A stretch of 51,320 nt of DNA from an uncultured Oscillospiraceae bacterium (GTDB lineage Bacteria > Bacillota > Clostridia > Oscillospirales > Oscillospiraceae), in the NCBI GenBank assembly GCA_910579965.1, contig CAJTWF010000016.1:1-51320 (forward strand). Reading direction: 5' to 3'. The stretch's first letter is position 1, and each line of letters starts with the position of its first letter. Shown piece by piece: positions 14,300 to 22,364 of the stretch. Made by a program: the position numbers and the translations under genes. The notes beneath the pieces are model-generated. The model was not told the DNA's origin. It did no database searches and saw nothing but the letters and a program-made list of their open reading frames with translations.

Positions 14300-16870
14300 A
14301 TGAAGCAGACTTTCAACGTGTCCGGCATGACCTGCTCCGCCTGCTCCGCCCACGTGGAGAAGGCGGTGTGCAGGCTGGAGGGGGTGGCGGAGGTGAACGT
14401 GAGCCTCCTGACCAACTCCATGCAGGTGACATACGACGAGGACGCCGCCTCCTCGGAGGCCATTATCGCGGCGGTGAAGAACTCCGGCTACGGGGCCTCC
14501 CTGCCCCAGGCGGCGGGGACCGCCGCGCCCGCCGTCCGGCAGGAGGACGTGATGGCCGGCGAGCTGGCCCAGATGAAGCATCGGATGGTCTGGTCCTTCG
14601 CCTTCCTCATCCCCCTGTTCTACATCTCCATGGGCCACATGATGGGCGCGCCCCTGCCAGGCTTTCTCACCGGCATGGACAACGCCCTGGCCTTCGCCTT
14701 CACCCAGCTGCTGCTGACCCTGCCCATCATGTATCTCAACGACAAGTACTACAAGGTGGGCTTCAAGACCCTGTTCCGGGGCGCTCCCAACATGGACTCC
14801 CTCATCGCCGTGGGCTCCATGGCCGCCGTGGCCTACGGCGTGTTCGCCATCTACCAGATCGGCTTCGGCCTGGGCCATGGGGACGGGGATCTGGTGGCGA
14901 AGTACCACATGGACCTGTACTTCGAATCCGCCGGCATGATCCTCACCCTTATCACCCTGGGCAAGTTCCTGGAGACCCGGTCCAAGGGCAAGACCAGCCA
15001 GGCCATCACCCGGCTGATGGATCTGGCCCCCAAGACCGCCCGGGTCCTCCGGGAGGGCGGGGAGATGGAAATCCCCGTGGAGGAGGTCCTGGTGGGGGAC
15101 CGGATCGTGGTCCGGCCCGGTCAGGCCATCCCCGTGGACGGCACGGTGGTGGAGGGGGCCTCGGCGGTGGACGAGAGCGCCCTCACCGGCGAGAGCCTGC
15201 CTGTGGACAAGGGGCCCGGGGACAAGGTGGCCGCCGCATCCATCAACAAGTCCGGCTCCTTTGTGTTTGAGGCCACCCGGGTGGGTCAGGACACCACCCT
15301 GGCCCAGATGATCCGGCTGGTGGAGGAGGCGTCCAGCTCCAAGGCCCCCATTGCCAAGCTGGCGGACAAGGTGGCCGGGGTGTTTGTGCCCGTGGTCATG
15401 GTCATCGCCGCGGTGACGGCCCTTGTCTGGCTGGCCGTCACCCGCAGCCCGGAGCAGGCCCTCACCGCCGGGGTGGCGGTGCTGGTGATCTCCTGCCCCT
15501 GCGCCCTGGGCCTGGCCACGCCGGTGGCGATCATGGTGGGCACCGGCAAGGGGGCGGAAAACGGCATTCTGGTCAAGTCCGCCGAGGCCCTGGAGACCCT
15601 CCACGCCATTGACACGGTGGTGCTGGATAAGACCGGCACCCTCACCCAGGGCAGACCCCAGGTAACGGACATCCTCCCCGCCGGCGGCGTCACCGAGAGC
15701 GCCCTGCTGGGTCTGGCCGCCTGTCTGGAGGCCCCGTCGGAGCACCCCCTGGGGGCGGCCATTGTGGAGGAGGCCGGGGCCCGGGGACTGCCCCGCCAGC
15801 CGGTGGAGCGCTTCGCCGCCGTCCACGGCAGAGGCGTGGAGGCTGTGCTGGGTGGCCGCCGGTGTCTGGCCGGAAACCGGGCCATGATGGAGGAGGCGGG
15901 GGTGGATCTCTCCGCCTGGGAGGACCGGGCCCAGGCCCTGGCCGCCCAGGGCAAGACGCCCCTGTACTTTGCCAAGGACACGTCCCTTCTGGGGCTCATC
16001 GCCGTGGCGGACACCCCCAAGCCCACCAGCCGGGACGCGGTGGCGGCCTTCCGCAGCCTGGGCATTGACGTTATTATGCTTACCGGCGACAACCGCCGCA
16101 CCGCCGATGCTATCGGCGCGCAGCTGGGGGTGACGGAGGTCATGGCGGAGGTGCTGCCCCAGGACAAGGAGCGGAAGGTGTCGGAGCTCCAGAGCCAGGG
16201 CAGAAAGGTTGCCATGGTGGGCGACGGCATCAACGACGCGCCGGCTCTGGCCCGGGCGGACGTGGGCCTGGCCATCGGCGCGGGCACGGATGTTGCCATC
16301 GAGTCAGCGGACATCGTGCTGATGAAGTCGGACCTGCTGGACGCGGCGGCGGCGGTGGAGCTGAGCCGGGCCACCATCCGGAACATCAAGGAGAATCTGT
16401 TCTGGGCCTTCTTCTATAACTCCCTGGGCATTCCCCTGGCGGCGGGGGTGTTCTTCCCCCTGCTGGGGTGGCAGCTGAACCCCATGTTCGCCGCCGCAGC
16501 CATGAGCCTGAGCAGCGTGTGCGTGGTGTCCAACGCGCTGCGCCTGCGCTTCTTCAAGAGCAAATTCCGCGCCTCCCGCCGGGAGGAGAATCCGGTCATC
16601 CAGCAGTCTCGGGCTGTGCAGGATAGCAATGACGACAGCAGTACAACAAAACAAGGAGGAACAACCGCTATGACAAAGACCATGAAGATCGAGGGCATGA
16701 TGTGCGCCCACTGCTCCGGGAGGGTGGAGAAGGCCCTCAATGACCTGCCCGGCGTCACCGCCACGGTGAACCTGGAGGCGGGCGCCGCCAGCGTGACCGG
16801 CGACGCTCCGGACGACGTGCTGACCAAGGCCGTCACGGACGCGGGATACACGGTGGTCAGTATTCAGTAG
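14300..16870 (+). CDS. copA: Copper-exporting P1B-type ATPase with C-terminal CopZ-like domain
   Basis: This 856-residue ATPase starts with one metal-binding domain (GMTCSAC, Cys12 and Cys15). Membrane helices follow, with TGES at 296-299, the Cu-site CPC at 399-401, phosphorylation motif DKTGT (Asp443), the P1B-specific HP at 482-483 and GDGINDAPAL at 641-650. The FYN and MxxSS motifs in the last helices are present too. After the final helix a 35-residue, low-complexity linker leads into a second metal-binding domain (MMCAHC, Cys802 and Cys805). Bacterial CopA proteins normally end soon after the last helix. A Shine-Dalgarno site and ATG inside this tail suggest that a separate chaperone is also made. 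It exports Cu(I). Confidence 0.96.
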   Translation: MKQTFNVSGMTCSACSAHVEKAVCRLEGVAEVNVSLLTNSMQVTYDEDAASSEAIIAAVKNSGYGASLPQAAGTAAPAVRQEDVMAGELAQMKHRMVWSFAFLIPLFYISMGHMMGAPLPGFLTGMDNALAFAFTQLLLTLPIMYLNDKYYKVGFKTLFRGAPNMDSLIAVGSMAAVAYGVFAIYQIGFGLGHGDGDLVAKYHMDLYFESAGMILTLITLGKFLETRSKGKTSQAITRLMDLAPKTARVLREGGEMEIPVEEVLVGDRIVVRPGQAIPVDGTVVEGASAVDESALTGESLPVDKGPGDKVAAASINKSGSFVFEATRVGQDTTLAQMIRLVEEASSSKAPIAKLADKVAGVFVPVVMVIAAVTALVWLAVTRSPEQALTAGVAVLVISCPCALGLATPVAIMVGTGKGAENGILVKSAEALETLHAIDTVVLDKTGTLTQGRPQVTDILPAGGVTESALLGLAACLEAPSEHPLGAAIVEEAGARGLPRQPVERFAAVHGRGVEAVLGGRRCLAGNRAMMEEAGVDLSAWEDRAQALAAQGKTPLYFAKDTSLLGLIAVADTPKPTSRDAVAAFRSLGIDVIMLTGDNRRTADAIGAQLGVTEVMAEVLPQDKERKVSELQSQGRKVAMVGDGINDAPALARADVGLAIGAGTDVAIESADIVLMKSDLLDAAAAVELSRATIRNIKENLFWAFFYNSLGIPLAAGVFFPLLGWQLNPMFAAAAMSLSSVCVVSNALRLRFFKSKFRASRREENPVIQQSRAVQDSNDDSSTTKQGGTTAMTKTMKIEGMMCAHCSGRVEKALNDLPGVTATVNLEAGAASVTGDAPDDVLTKAVTDAGYTVVSIQ
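16670..16870 (+). CDS. copZ: Internal in-frame CopZ-like copper chaperone start within copA
   Basis: AAGGAGG at 16653-16659 lies 10 bases before ATG 16670, in frame with copA. Initiation here would give a 66-residue heavy-metal-associated domain (GMMCAHC) of the same size as free CopZ chaperones, which hand Cu(I) to CopA. The copA codons just upstream spell SNDDSSTTKQGGTTA, which reads like translated intergenic sequence. The simplest view is an ancestral copA-copZ pair whose copA stop was lost, leaving both a fusion and a free product. Whether the inner start is used needs protein evidence. Confidence 0.6.
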   Translation: MTKTMKIEGMMCAHCSGRVEKALNDLPGVTATVNLEAGAASVTGDAPDDVLTKAVTDAGYTVVSIQ

Positions 16871-16881
16871 GAGCGGGTATG

Positions 16882-16929
16882 AATCAGAGCAGCCGGCAGT
16901 CTGACGAGAGACTGCCGGCTGCTCTGATT
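16882..16929. terminator. Strong convergent terminator after copA
   Basis: A perfect 21-bp stem with a 6-nt loop lies between copA and the convergent nrnA. A short GTCTGTTTC run follows on the plus strand. Confidence 0.8.
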
Positions 16930-16939
16930 GTCTGTTTCG

Positions 16940-17899
16940 TCACCAGGCCCTGACCTGCTCCACGGCCTCCAGGATCCTGGCCTTCACCTCCTCCAGGCGT
17001 CCCTCCAGGGTGGCTCCGGCGGCCATGGCGTGGCCGCCGCCCCCCAGGAGCTGGCACACCCGGGTGGCGTTGACCCGGCCGTTGGCCCCGGTGCGCAGGC
17101 TCAGCTTCCACTGGTCCGGCTTCAGCTCCCGCAGCACGGCTCCGCAGTCCACGTCCTCCACCATGCCCGCCAGGGTGGACAGGTCCTCCGCGTCGTTCTC
17201 CGTGGCCCCCAGCCGCTCCATCAGGGAGATGGGCACGGCCATGAACACCCCCCTGCCCTCATGGAAGAACTCCATGCCCCCCAGCAGGGCGCTCTCCAGG
17301 GCGATGCGGCGGCGGCTCTTGGTGCGGAAGTGGCGCTTGTTGACGCTGAAATAGTCAATGCCCGTCTCCAGCAGGGCCGCCGCCACCCGGTGGGTGTTGG
17401 CGGTGGTGTTGGCGTAGACAAAGCAGCCCGTGTCCGTGGATACGGCCACGTACAGGGGCAGGGCCACCTCCGCCGTCACCTCCCCCAGCTCCCGGCAGAT
17501 CTCGTATACGATCTCCCCGCAGGCCGCCCGGGACGGGTCCACGCACTGGTGGGCCCCGAAGCCCTCAAAGGAGGGGTGGTGGTCCACCGCCAGCCCGATG
17601 CGGTCAAAATATGCCTCCGCAGCCGGGAAAAAGAGGCTCCGGGCCGCGATATCCACGCTCACCACAAAGTCCGGCGCAAACCCCTCCGGGGCCCAGAGCT
17701 CCGTCACATATACGGCGTTGGTCTCCGTCATCTCCGGGTTGCGCAGCAGGAAGGCCGTCCTGCCCAGCTGCCGCAGGGTGAGGCACAGCGCCGCCGCGCA
17801 GCCGGTGGTGTCGCCGTCCGGGCGGCGGTGGGTGAGGATGAGGAGATTGTCCTGGTCCCGCAGCAGGGCGGCGGCGGCCTGGGGCGTCAGCCGGCTCAT
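16940..17899 (-). CDS. nrnA: DHH/DHHA1 phosphoesterase, NrnA-type oligoribonuclease/pAp phosphatase
   Basis: The 319-residue protein has the DHH metal motifs HRRPDGD (Asp28, Asp30), SVDI (Asp84) and VDHHPS (Asp107, His108, His109), followed by the DHHA1 substrate motif GGGGHAMAAG near residue 285. NrnA degrades very short RNA oligomers and dephosphorylates pAp in Firmicutes that lack Orn. It overlaps rbfA by four bases (ATGA), the order usual for the rbfA-nrnA pair of Firmicutes. The truB that commonly follows is absent; the copper operon's terminator lies there instead. Confidence 0.93.
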   Translation of the reverse strand: MSRLTPQAAAALLRDQDNLLILTHRRPDGDTTGCAAALCLTLRQLGRTAFLLRNPEMTETNAVYVTELWAPEGFAPDFVVSVDIAARSLFFPAAEAYFDRIGLAVDHHPSFEGFGAHQCVDPSRAACGEIVYEICRELGEVTAEVALPLYVAVSTDTGCFVYANTTANTHRVAAALLETGIDYFSVNKRHFRTKSRRRIALESALLGGMEFFHEGRGVFMAVPISLMERLGATENDAEDLSTLAGMVEDVDCGAVLRELKPDQWKLSLRTGANGRVNATRVCQLLGGGGHAMAAGATLEGRLEEVKARILEAVEQVRAW

Positions 17900-18288
17900 G
17901 TCTCGTCCTCCAATATGATGTGCTCATTGGCGGGGTTGGCCGGCTTCACCACCTCCGGGTCCCGGAGCATCTCCAGAATGTGGGCCCCCTGCTGGATGGA
18001 ATCGTCGGCAATGAATTGCAGCTCCGGCGTATAGCGCAGCCGCAGGGCCGCTCCCAGCTCCCGCCGCAGATATCCGGCGGCGGACCGGAGGCCCTTCATC
18101 ATGTCCTTCTCCTGGCTCTTGTCCAGGGCGGAGATGTAGATCTTCGCATAGCGCAGATCGCTGGTGGTGTCCACGTGGGTGATGGTCACCAGCCCGTTTT
18201 GCAGGCGGGGGTCCTTCACCGTGCGCAAAAGCGCGGACAGCTCCCGCTGGATTTCCTCGTTGATTCGCCCGATTCGGTTGCTTGCCAT
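17896..18288 (-). CDS. rbfA: Ribosome-binding factor A
   Basis: A 130-residue KH-like protein matching RbfA: it starts MASNRIGRINEEIQREL, has a VTITHVD strand, an AKIYIS strand and RYTPELQFIADDSI before the C-terminal helix. It helps mature the 30S subunit, acting on helix 1 of 16S rRNA. infB, which normally precedes it, is missing here and two Xre-type regulator genes stand upstream instead. Confidence 0.96.
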   Translation of the reverse strand: MASNRIGRINEEIQRELSALLRTVKDPRLQNGLVTITHVDTTSDLRYAKIYISALDKSQEKDMMKGLRSAAGYLRRELGAALRLRYTPELQFIADDSIQQGAHILEMLRDPEVVKPANPANEHIILEDET

Positions 18289-18340
18289 GTTGTTCTCCTT
18301 GTGTCTGTAGAATCTGAAACGGCTGAAAAAGCCCGGCGGT

Positions 18341-18559
18341 CTACGGCTCGTCCTTCAACCCCAGGAGATAGTCTGTGGAGACCTCGAAGAATTTAGCCAG
18401 AAGGATCAATTTCTCGATGGTAGTGCCGCGAACACCGCTCTCAATCGTGCTGATTGATTTATGGGTCAGGCCAAGCACTTCCCCCAGCTCTGTCTGGCTG
18501 AGCCGCTTTTGTTTTCTGAGCTCTTTTACCCTGGTTGCAAAAAGTTCTAAATCTTTCAT
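18341..18559 (-). CDS. Xre-family helix-turn-helix regulator, duplicated copy 1
   Basis: A 72-residue single-domain HTH protein (LSQTELGEVLGLTHKSIS as helix-turn-helix, residues 20-37) ending STDYLLGLKDEP. It is about three-quarters identical to the protein of 18664-18882, and the 3' 49 bases of the two genes are the same, so it is a tandem duplicate. The ATG at 18559 aligns with the sister's start, but I see no good ribosome binding site before it and no partner gene is attached. It may be a decaying or poorly expressed copy. Confidence 0.8.
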   Translation of the reverse strand: MKDLELFATRVKELRKQKRLSQTELGEVLGLTHKSISTIESGVRGTTIEKLILLAKFFEVSTDYLLGLKDEP

Positions 18560-18582
18560 AATCAAATATTTGGCTGTACCTT

Positions 18583-18662
18583 GCGTCCCGCCTGTTTCAC
18601 GGGACGCTGAGGGGAGCCGCCGGAGCGGGCGAGCGATGCTCGCCCCTACATTGGTCCGGCGG
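18583..18662. repeat. Intergenic hairpin cluster with a dispersed palindrome
   Basis: Two hairpins separate the duplicated regulators: GCGTCCCG with CGGGACGC (18583-18607), and GGGCGAGC-GAT-GCTCGCCC (18627-18645) nested inside CCGCCGGA/TCCGGCGG arms (18617-18662). The inner palindrome recurs exactly at 46206-46224, so it belongs to a dispersed family. Confidence 0.65.
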
Positions 18663-18663
18663 T

Positions 18664-18882
18664 CTACGGCTCGTCCTTCAACCCCAGGAGATAGTCTGTG
18701 GAGACGTTGAAAAATTTAGCCAGAAGGATCAATTTTTCCACAGTCGTGGTGCGGCGGCCGCTCTCGATTGCGCTGATGGCCCCCTGATTGATGCCCAGAA
18801 CCTCCCCCAATTCCTGCTGACTGAGCTTTTTCTGCCGCCTCAGTTTTTTTACCCGGTGCGCAAATAATTCTAGGTTATACAT
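18664..18882 (-). CDS. Xre-family helix-turn-helix regulator, duplicated copy 2
   Basis: A 72-residue Xre-type DNA-binding protein with HTH LSQQELGEVLGINQGAIS (residues 20-37) and the common tail VSTDYLLG. The ATG follows AAGGAG at 5 bases. It is divergent from the small gene at 18956 and the two share a 73-base intergenic region, so it probably represses that gene and itself. The same arrangement, with a homologous regulator, stands at 39453-40076. Such lone HTH proteins resemble antitoxin or phage-type repressors, but no toxin fold is recognised in the partner. Confidence 0.85.
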   Translation of the reverse strand: MYNLELFAHRVKKLRRQKKLSQQELGEVLGINQGAISAIESGRRTTTVEKLILLAKFFNVSTDYLLGLKDEP

Positions 18883-18891
18883 GAAAGCTCC

Positions 18892-18920
18892 TTGACATAT
18901 CGCTAAAAGGAATATATAAT
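18892..18920 (+). promoter_or_regulatory. Perfect sigma-A consensus promoter for the small partner gene
   Basis: TTGACA and TATAAT are separated by exactly 17 bases. The -35 box lies against the ribosome binding site of the divergent regulator, so a repressor bound here could block both genes. Confidence 0.8.
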
Positions 18921-18955
18921 GCTAATAAATATAAAACGTGAGCGAGGTGCCAATA

Positions 18956-19144
18956 ATGAATATCCTGTTTGAGGAACTGTTTGGCGCGTGGTGCGCGCCC
19001 TATGACCCGGATCGTTTCCCTGCGCACCTCCGTACGGACCCGCTGAAGGCCTACGGGCAGTACGCCTTTGAGGAGGGGTTCAAGCTGGCCCTGGAGCTGG
19101 CGTTTTCCTGCCTGGACCCAAAGGATCTGTCCCATCTGGAATGA
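18956..19144 (+). CDS. Small helical protein paired with a divergent Xre regulator (possibly DUF6809-like)
   Basis: A 62-residue acidic protein with an N-terminal segment MNILFEELFGAW and a C-terminal helix EEGFKLALELAF. The start ATG follows GCGAGGTG; a GTG 18 bases earlier is an alternative. It resembles the larger partner at 39786-40076 in its MN-start with a bulky hydrophobic first helix, and in a late helix of the form G-x-x-x-A/L-x-x-x. I recall small clostridial proteins of this shape under DUF6809, but cannot confirm this. It has a perfect consensus promoter under probable control of the divergent regulator. Function unknown. Confidence 0.7.
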   Translation: MNILFEELFGAWCAPYDPDRFPAHLRTDPLKAYGQYAFEEGFKLALELAFSCLDPKDLSHLE

Positions 19145-19183
19145 CAATTTCTGAAAAGGAACCTCTGTAAATGGTCTCCGCGG

Positions 19184-19222
19184 AAAAGTGCGGGTCAATA
19201 CATTATAGTATGCCCCGCACTT
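19184..19222 (-). terminator. Terminator of the malic enzyme gene
   Basis: AAGTGCGGG and CCCGCACTT form a 9-bp stem that overlaps the malic enzyme stop codon, followed on the minus strand by TTTT. Confidence 0.7.
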
Positions 19223-20393
19223 ACGCCCGGGCCACGCCGGACTGCCGGGCCGCCCGGGCCACGGCCTGGGCCACGGCGGGACCAACCCGCTTGTCAAATG
19301 CCTTGGGGATGATATACTCGGCGCTGAGCTCCTCCTGGGAGATCAGGTCCGCCAGGGCCTCTGCCGCCGCCATCTTCATCTCCTCGTTGATGTCCCTGGC
19401 CCGCACGTCGAAGGTCCCCCGGAAGATACCCGGGAAGGCCAGCACGTTGTTGATCTGGTTGGGGAAGTCGCTGCGGCCGGTGGCAATCACCGCCGCGCCG
19501 CCGGCCTTGGCCTCCTCGGGGAAGATCTCCGGGGTGGGGTTGGCGCAGGCGAAGATGATGGGGTCTTGGGCCATGGACCGGACCATCTCCGTGGTCACGG
19601 TCCCCGGGGCGCTGACGCCGATGAACACGTCCGCCCCGGCCAGCATGTCCGCCAGGGTCCCGGAGCGCCGGTCCAGATTGGTGGACTGGGCCATCTCCTC
19701 CTTGATCCAGTTCAGGCCCTCCCGGCCGGCGCAGATGGCCCCCGCCCGGTCACACATGGTGATGTGCCGGTACCCGGCGGACAGCAGCAGCTTCACAATG
19801 GACACCGCCGCCGCCCCCGCGCCGGAGGTGACGATCCGCACGTCCTCCTTCCTTTTCCCCACCACCTTCAGGGCGTTGGTCAGGCCCGCCAGGGTGATGA
19901 CGGCGGTGCCGTGCTGATCGTCGTGGAAAATGGGGATATCGCACCGCTCCTTCAGCTTCCGCTCGATCTCAAAGCAGCGGGGGGCGGCGATATCCTCCAG
20001 GTTGATGCCCCCAAAGGAGCCGGAGAGGAGGTATACCGCGTTGACAAACTCGTCCACGTCCTGGGTCTTCACGCACAGGGGGAAGGCGTCCACCCCGCCG
20101 AAGGCCTTGAACAGCACGCACTTGCCCTCCATGACGGGCATGCCCGCCTCAGGGCCGATGTCCCCCAGTCCCAGCACGGCGCTGCCGTCGGTGATGACGG
20201 CGCAGAGGTTGTGGCGGCGGGTCAGCTCATAGCTCTTGTCCGGGTCCCTCTGGATCTCCAGGCAGGGCTGGGCCACGCCGGGGGTGTAGGCCAGGGACAG
20301 ATCGTCCCGGCTCTCCACGGGCACTGTGGCGATCACCTCGATCTTCCCCCGCCACTCCTGATGGAGGCGCAGGGACTCTTTCGCGTAATCCAT
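19221..20393 (-). CDS. NAD(P)-dependent malic enzyme, short form
   Basis: The 390-residue enzyme converts malate to pyruvate and CO2. Visible are AYTPGVA (catalytic Tyr36), MEGKCVLFKAFGG (Lys91), metal ligands in GGINLEDI and PIFHDDQHGTA, and a Rossmann site (SGAGAAA). It is the compact Firmicutes form lacking the phosphotransacetylase domain of MaeB. The ATG at 20393 has AAGGAG 10 bases upstream; the longer frame runs through the promoter leader. The leader contains a 10-bp GC hairpin at 20418-20440. It is a single-gene unit. Coenzyme preference cannot be read safely. Confidence 0.93.
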   Translation of the reverse strand: MDYAKESLRLHQEWRGKIEVIATVPVESRDDLSLAYTPGVAQPCLEIQRDPDKSYELTRRHNLCAVITDGSAVLGLGDIGPEAGMPVMEGKCVLFKAFGGVDAFPLCVKTQDVDEFVNAVYLLSGSFGGINLEDIAAPRCFEIERKLKERCDIPIFHDDQHGTAVITLAGLTNALKVVGKRKEDVRIVTSGAGAAAVSIVKLLLSAGYRHITMCDRAGAICAGREGLNWIKEEMAQSTNLDRRSGTLADMLAGADVFIGVSAPGTVTTEMVRSMAQDPIIFACANPTPEIFPEEAKAGGAAVIATGRSDFPNQINNVLAFPGIFRGTFDVRARDINEEMKMAAAEALADLISQEELSAEYIIPKAFDKRVGPAVAQAVARAARQSGVARA

Positions 20394-20455
20394 AGCAGTT
20401 GTTCTCCTTCTTATTCTGTCCGGCCCCCACGGGGCCGGACCTGTTCTCATGGGCT

Positions 20456-20484
20456 ATTGTAGCATCTGCCGGCCGGTCTGTCAA
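20456..20484 (-). promoter_or_regulatory. Promoter of the malic enzyme gene
   Basis: On the minus strand TTGACA and TACAAT are 17 bases apart, 63 bases before the start codon. Confidence 0.75.
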
Positions 20485-20544
20485 TTTTTCAGAAAGACCC
20501 GCCCCAAGATAAAGAAAAATTAAAAAAAGCCTGACAAACGCCCA

Positions 20545-20573
20545 TTGCATCCCCCATGCAGTTATGCTACAAT
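20545..20573 (+). promoter_or_regulatory. Promoter of the ABC exporter operon
   Basis: TTGCAT and TACAAT are 17 bases apart, 39 bases before the ATG, divergent from the malic enzyme promoter. Confidence 0.7.
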
Positions 20574-20612
20574 AAAGAAATGCCATCAAGACGAGTAAAC
20601 GGAGGACGAATC

Positions 20613-22364
20613 ATGGTGACCCGCGATTTCCAGAAACAGAGCCTGCTGGGAATCTTTCTCAGCTATTTTAAGCCCCACATGGGCCTTTTTACCCTGGATA
20701 TGGCCTGCGCCCTGGCCATATCCCTGGTGGATCTGAGCTTTCCCTACGTGTCCCGGATGTGCATGTACGAGCTCATCCCCGAGAGCCGCTACCGGGCCTT
20801 TTTCGCCGTCATCGCGGTGATGGTGGGGGCCTATCTGCTGCGGGCCCTGCTCCAGTACGTGGTGTGCTACTGGGGCCACATCTTCGGCGTGCTGGTGGAG
20901 GCGGACATCCGCCAGGACCTCTTCACCCATTTGCAGACCCTCTCCTTTGGCTTCTACGACAAGAACCGCACCGGCCACCTGATGAGCCGGATGACCGCGG
21001 AGCTCTTTGACATCACGGAGCTGGCCCACCACGGGCCCGAGGACCTGTTCATCTCTGGGGTCACCCTGGTGGGGGCCATTGCCATCATGTTCACCATCCA
21101 GTGGCGGCTGGCCCTGGTGATGCTGCTGCTGGTGCCCACGTTCCTCATCGTGGTCAACCTCAACCGCCGGAACATGATCCAGGCCTCCCGCCGGGTCAAG
21201 CAGAACATGGCGGGCATCAACGCGGACATCGAGTCCAGCATCTCCGGCATGCGCACCGCCAAGGCCTTCTCCAACGAGCGGGCGGAGAGCGAGAAGTTCC
21301 ACGGGGCCAACGAGCGGTTCAAGACCTCCAAGAAGGAGCGGTACAAGGCCATGGCCTGGTTTATGTGCTCCATGGAGTTCTTCATGTGCATCCTGCCCGT
21401 GGCGGTGATCGCCGTGAGCGGGTGGCTCATCATGGACGGGGAGATGAACTATCAGGACCTCATCACCTTCAGTCTCTACACCAGCACCTTCATCAACCCC
21501 ATGCGCAAGCTCTCCAACCTCTCGGAGATGCTCATCGACGGCATCGCGGGGCTGGGGCGGTTTGTGGAGCTGATGCGGCTGGAGCCGGATCTGAAGGATA
21601 AGCCGGACGCTAAGGAGCTGACGGAGGTGAAGGGCCGCATTGACGTGGACAACGTCTCCTTTGCCTACGAGCGGGACGAGAGCGAGGTGCTCCACCACGT
21701 GTCCCTCCACGTCGCCCCCGGGGAGACCATCGCCGTGGTGGGCCCCTCCGGCGGCGGCAAGACCACCCTGTGCAGCCTGATCCCCCGGTTCTACGACGTG
21801 GGCTCCGGCAGCATCAAAATAGACGGCCTGGACGTGCGGGACGTGACGCAGCAGAGCCTGCGCCGGAACATCGGCGTGGTGCAGCAGGACGTGTTCCTCT
21901 TCGCGGCCAGCATCATGGACAACATCCGCTACGGACGGCCCGGAGCCACCACGGAGGAGGTGGTGGCGGCGGCCCGCCGGGCGGAGATCTACGAGGACAT
22001 CATGGCCATGCCCCAGGGCTTTGATACATACGTGGGGGAGCGGGGCACCCTCCTCTCCGGCGGGCAGAAGCAGCGCATCTCCATTGCCCGCATCTTCCTC
22101 AAGGACCCGCCGGTGCTGATCCTGGACGAGGCCACCTCCGCCCTGGACAGCGTCACCGAGGCCAAGATCCAGCGGGCCTTTGACGAGCTGGCCCGGGGCC
22201 GCACCACCCTCATCATCGCCCACCGCCTCTCCACGGTCCGCTCCGCCAGCCGCATTCTGGTGGTCCGGGACGGGGTGATCGCCGAGGAGGGGACCCACCA
22301 GGAGCTGCTGGCCCGGGACGGGGACTACGCCCAGCTCTACCAGACCCAGAACCTCCACGCATGA
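20613..22364 (+). CDS. ABC exporter, fused permease and ATPase (MsbA/BmrA-like)
   Basis: This 583-residue half-transporter has about six membrane helices in residues 1-320 and one ATPase domain: Walker A GPSGGGKTT from 377, signature LSGGQ from 481, Walker B LILDEATS (Asp505, Glu506) and switch His537. It would dimerise and export lipids, drugs or peptides with ATP hydrolysis; the substrate is not evident. The ATG follows GGAGG at 7 bases. Its stop overlaps the start of ylmH (ATGA), which heads a run of closely spaced genes, so the exporter leads a polycistron reaching about 24.8 kb. Confidence 0.94.
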   Translation: MVTRDFQKQSLLGIFLSYFKPHMGLFTLDMACALAISLVDLSFPYVSRMCMYELIPESRYRAFFAVIAVMVGAYLLRALLQYVVCYWGHIFGVLVEADIRQDLFTHLQTLSFGFYDKNRTGHLMSRMTAELFDITELAHHGPEDLFISGVTLVGAIAIMFTIQWRLALVMLLLVPTFLIVVNLNRRNMIQASRRVKQNMAGINADIESSISGMRTAKAFSNERAESEKFHGANERFKTSKKERYKAMAWFMCSMEFFMCILPVAVIAVSGWLIMDGEMNYQDLITFSLYTSTFINPMRKLSNLSEMLIDGIAGLGRFVELMRLEPDLKDKPDAKELTEVKGRIDVDNVSFAYERDESEVLHHVSLHVAPGETIAVVGPSGGGKTTLCSLIPRFYDVGSGSIKIDGLDVRDVTQQSLRRNIGVVQQDVFLFAASIMDNIRYGRPGATTEEVVAAARRAEIYEDIMAMPQGFDTYVGERGTLLSGGQKQRISIARIFLKDPPVLILDEATSALDSVTEAKIQRAFDELARGRTTLIIAHRLSTVRSASRILVVRDGVIAEEGTHQELLARDGDYAQLYQTQNLHA

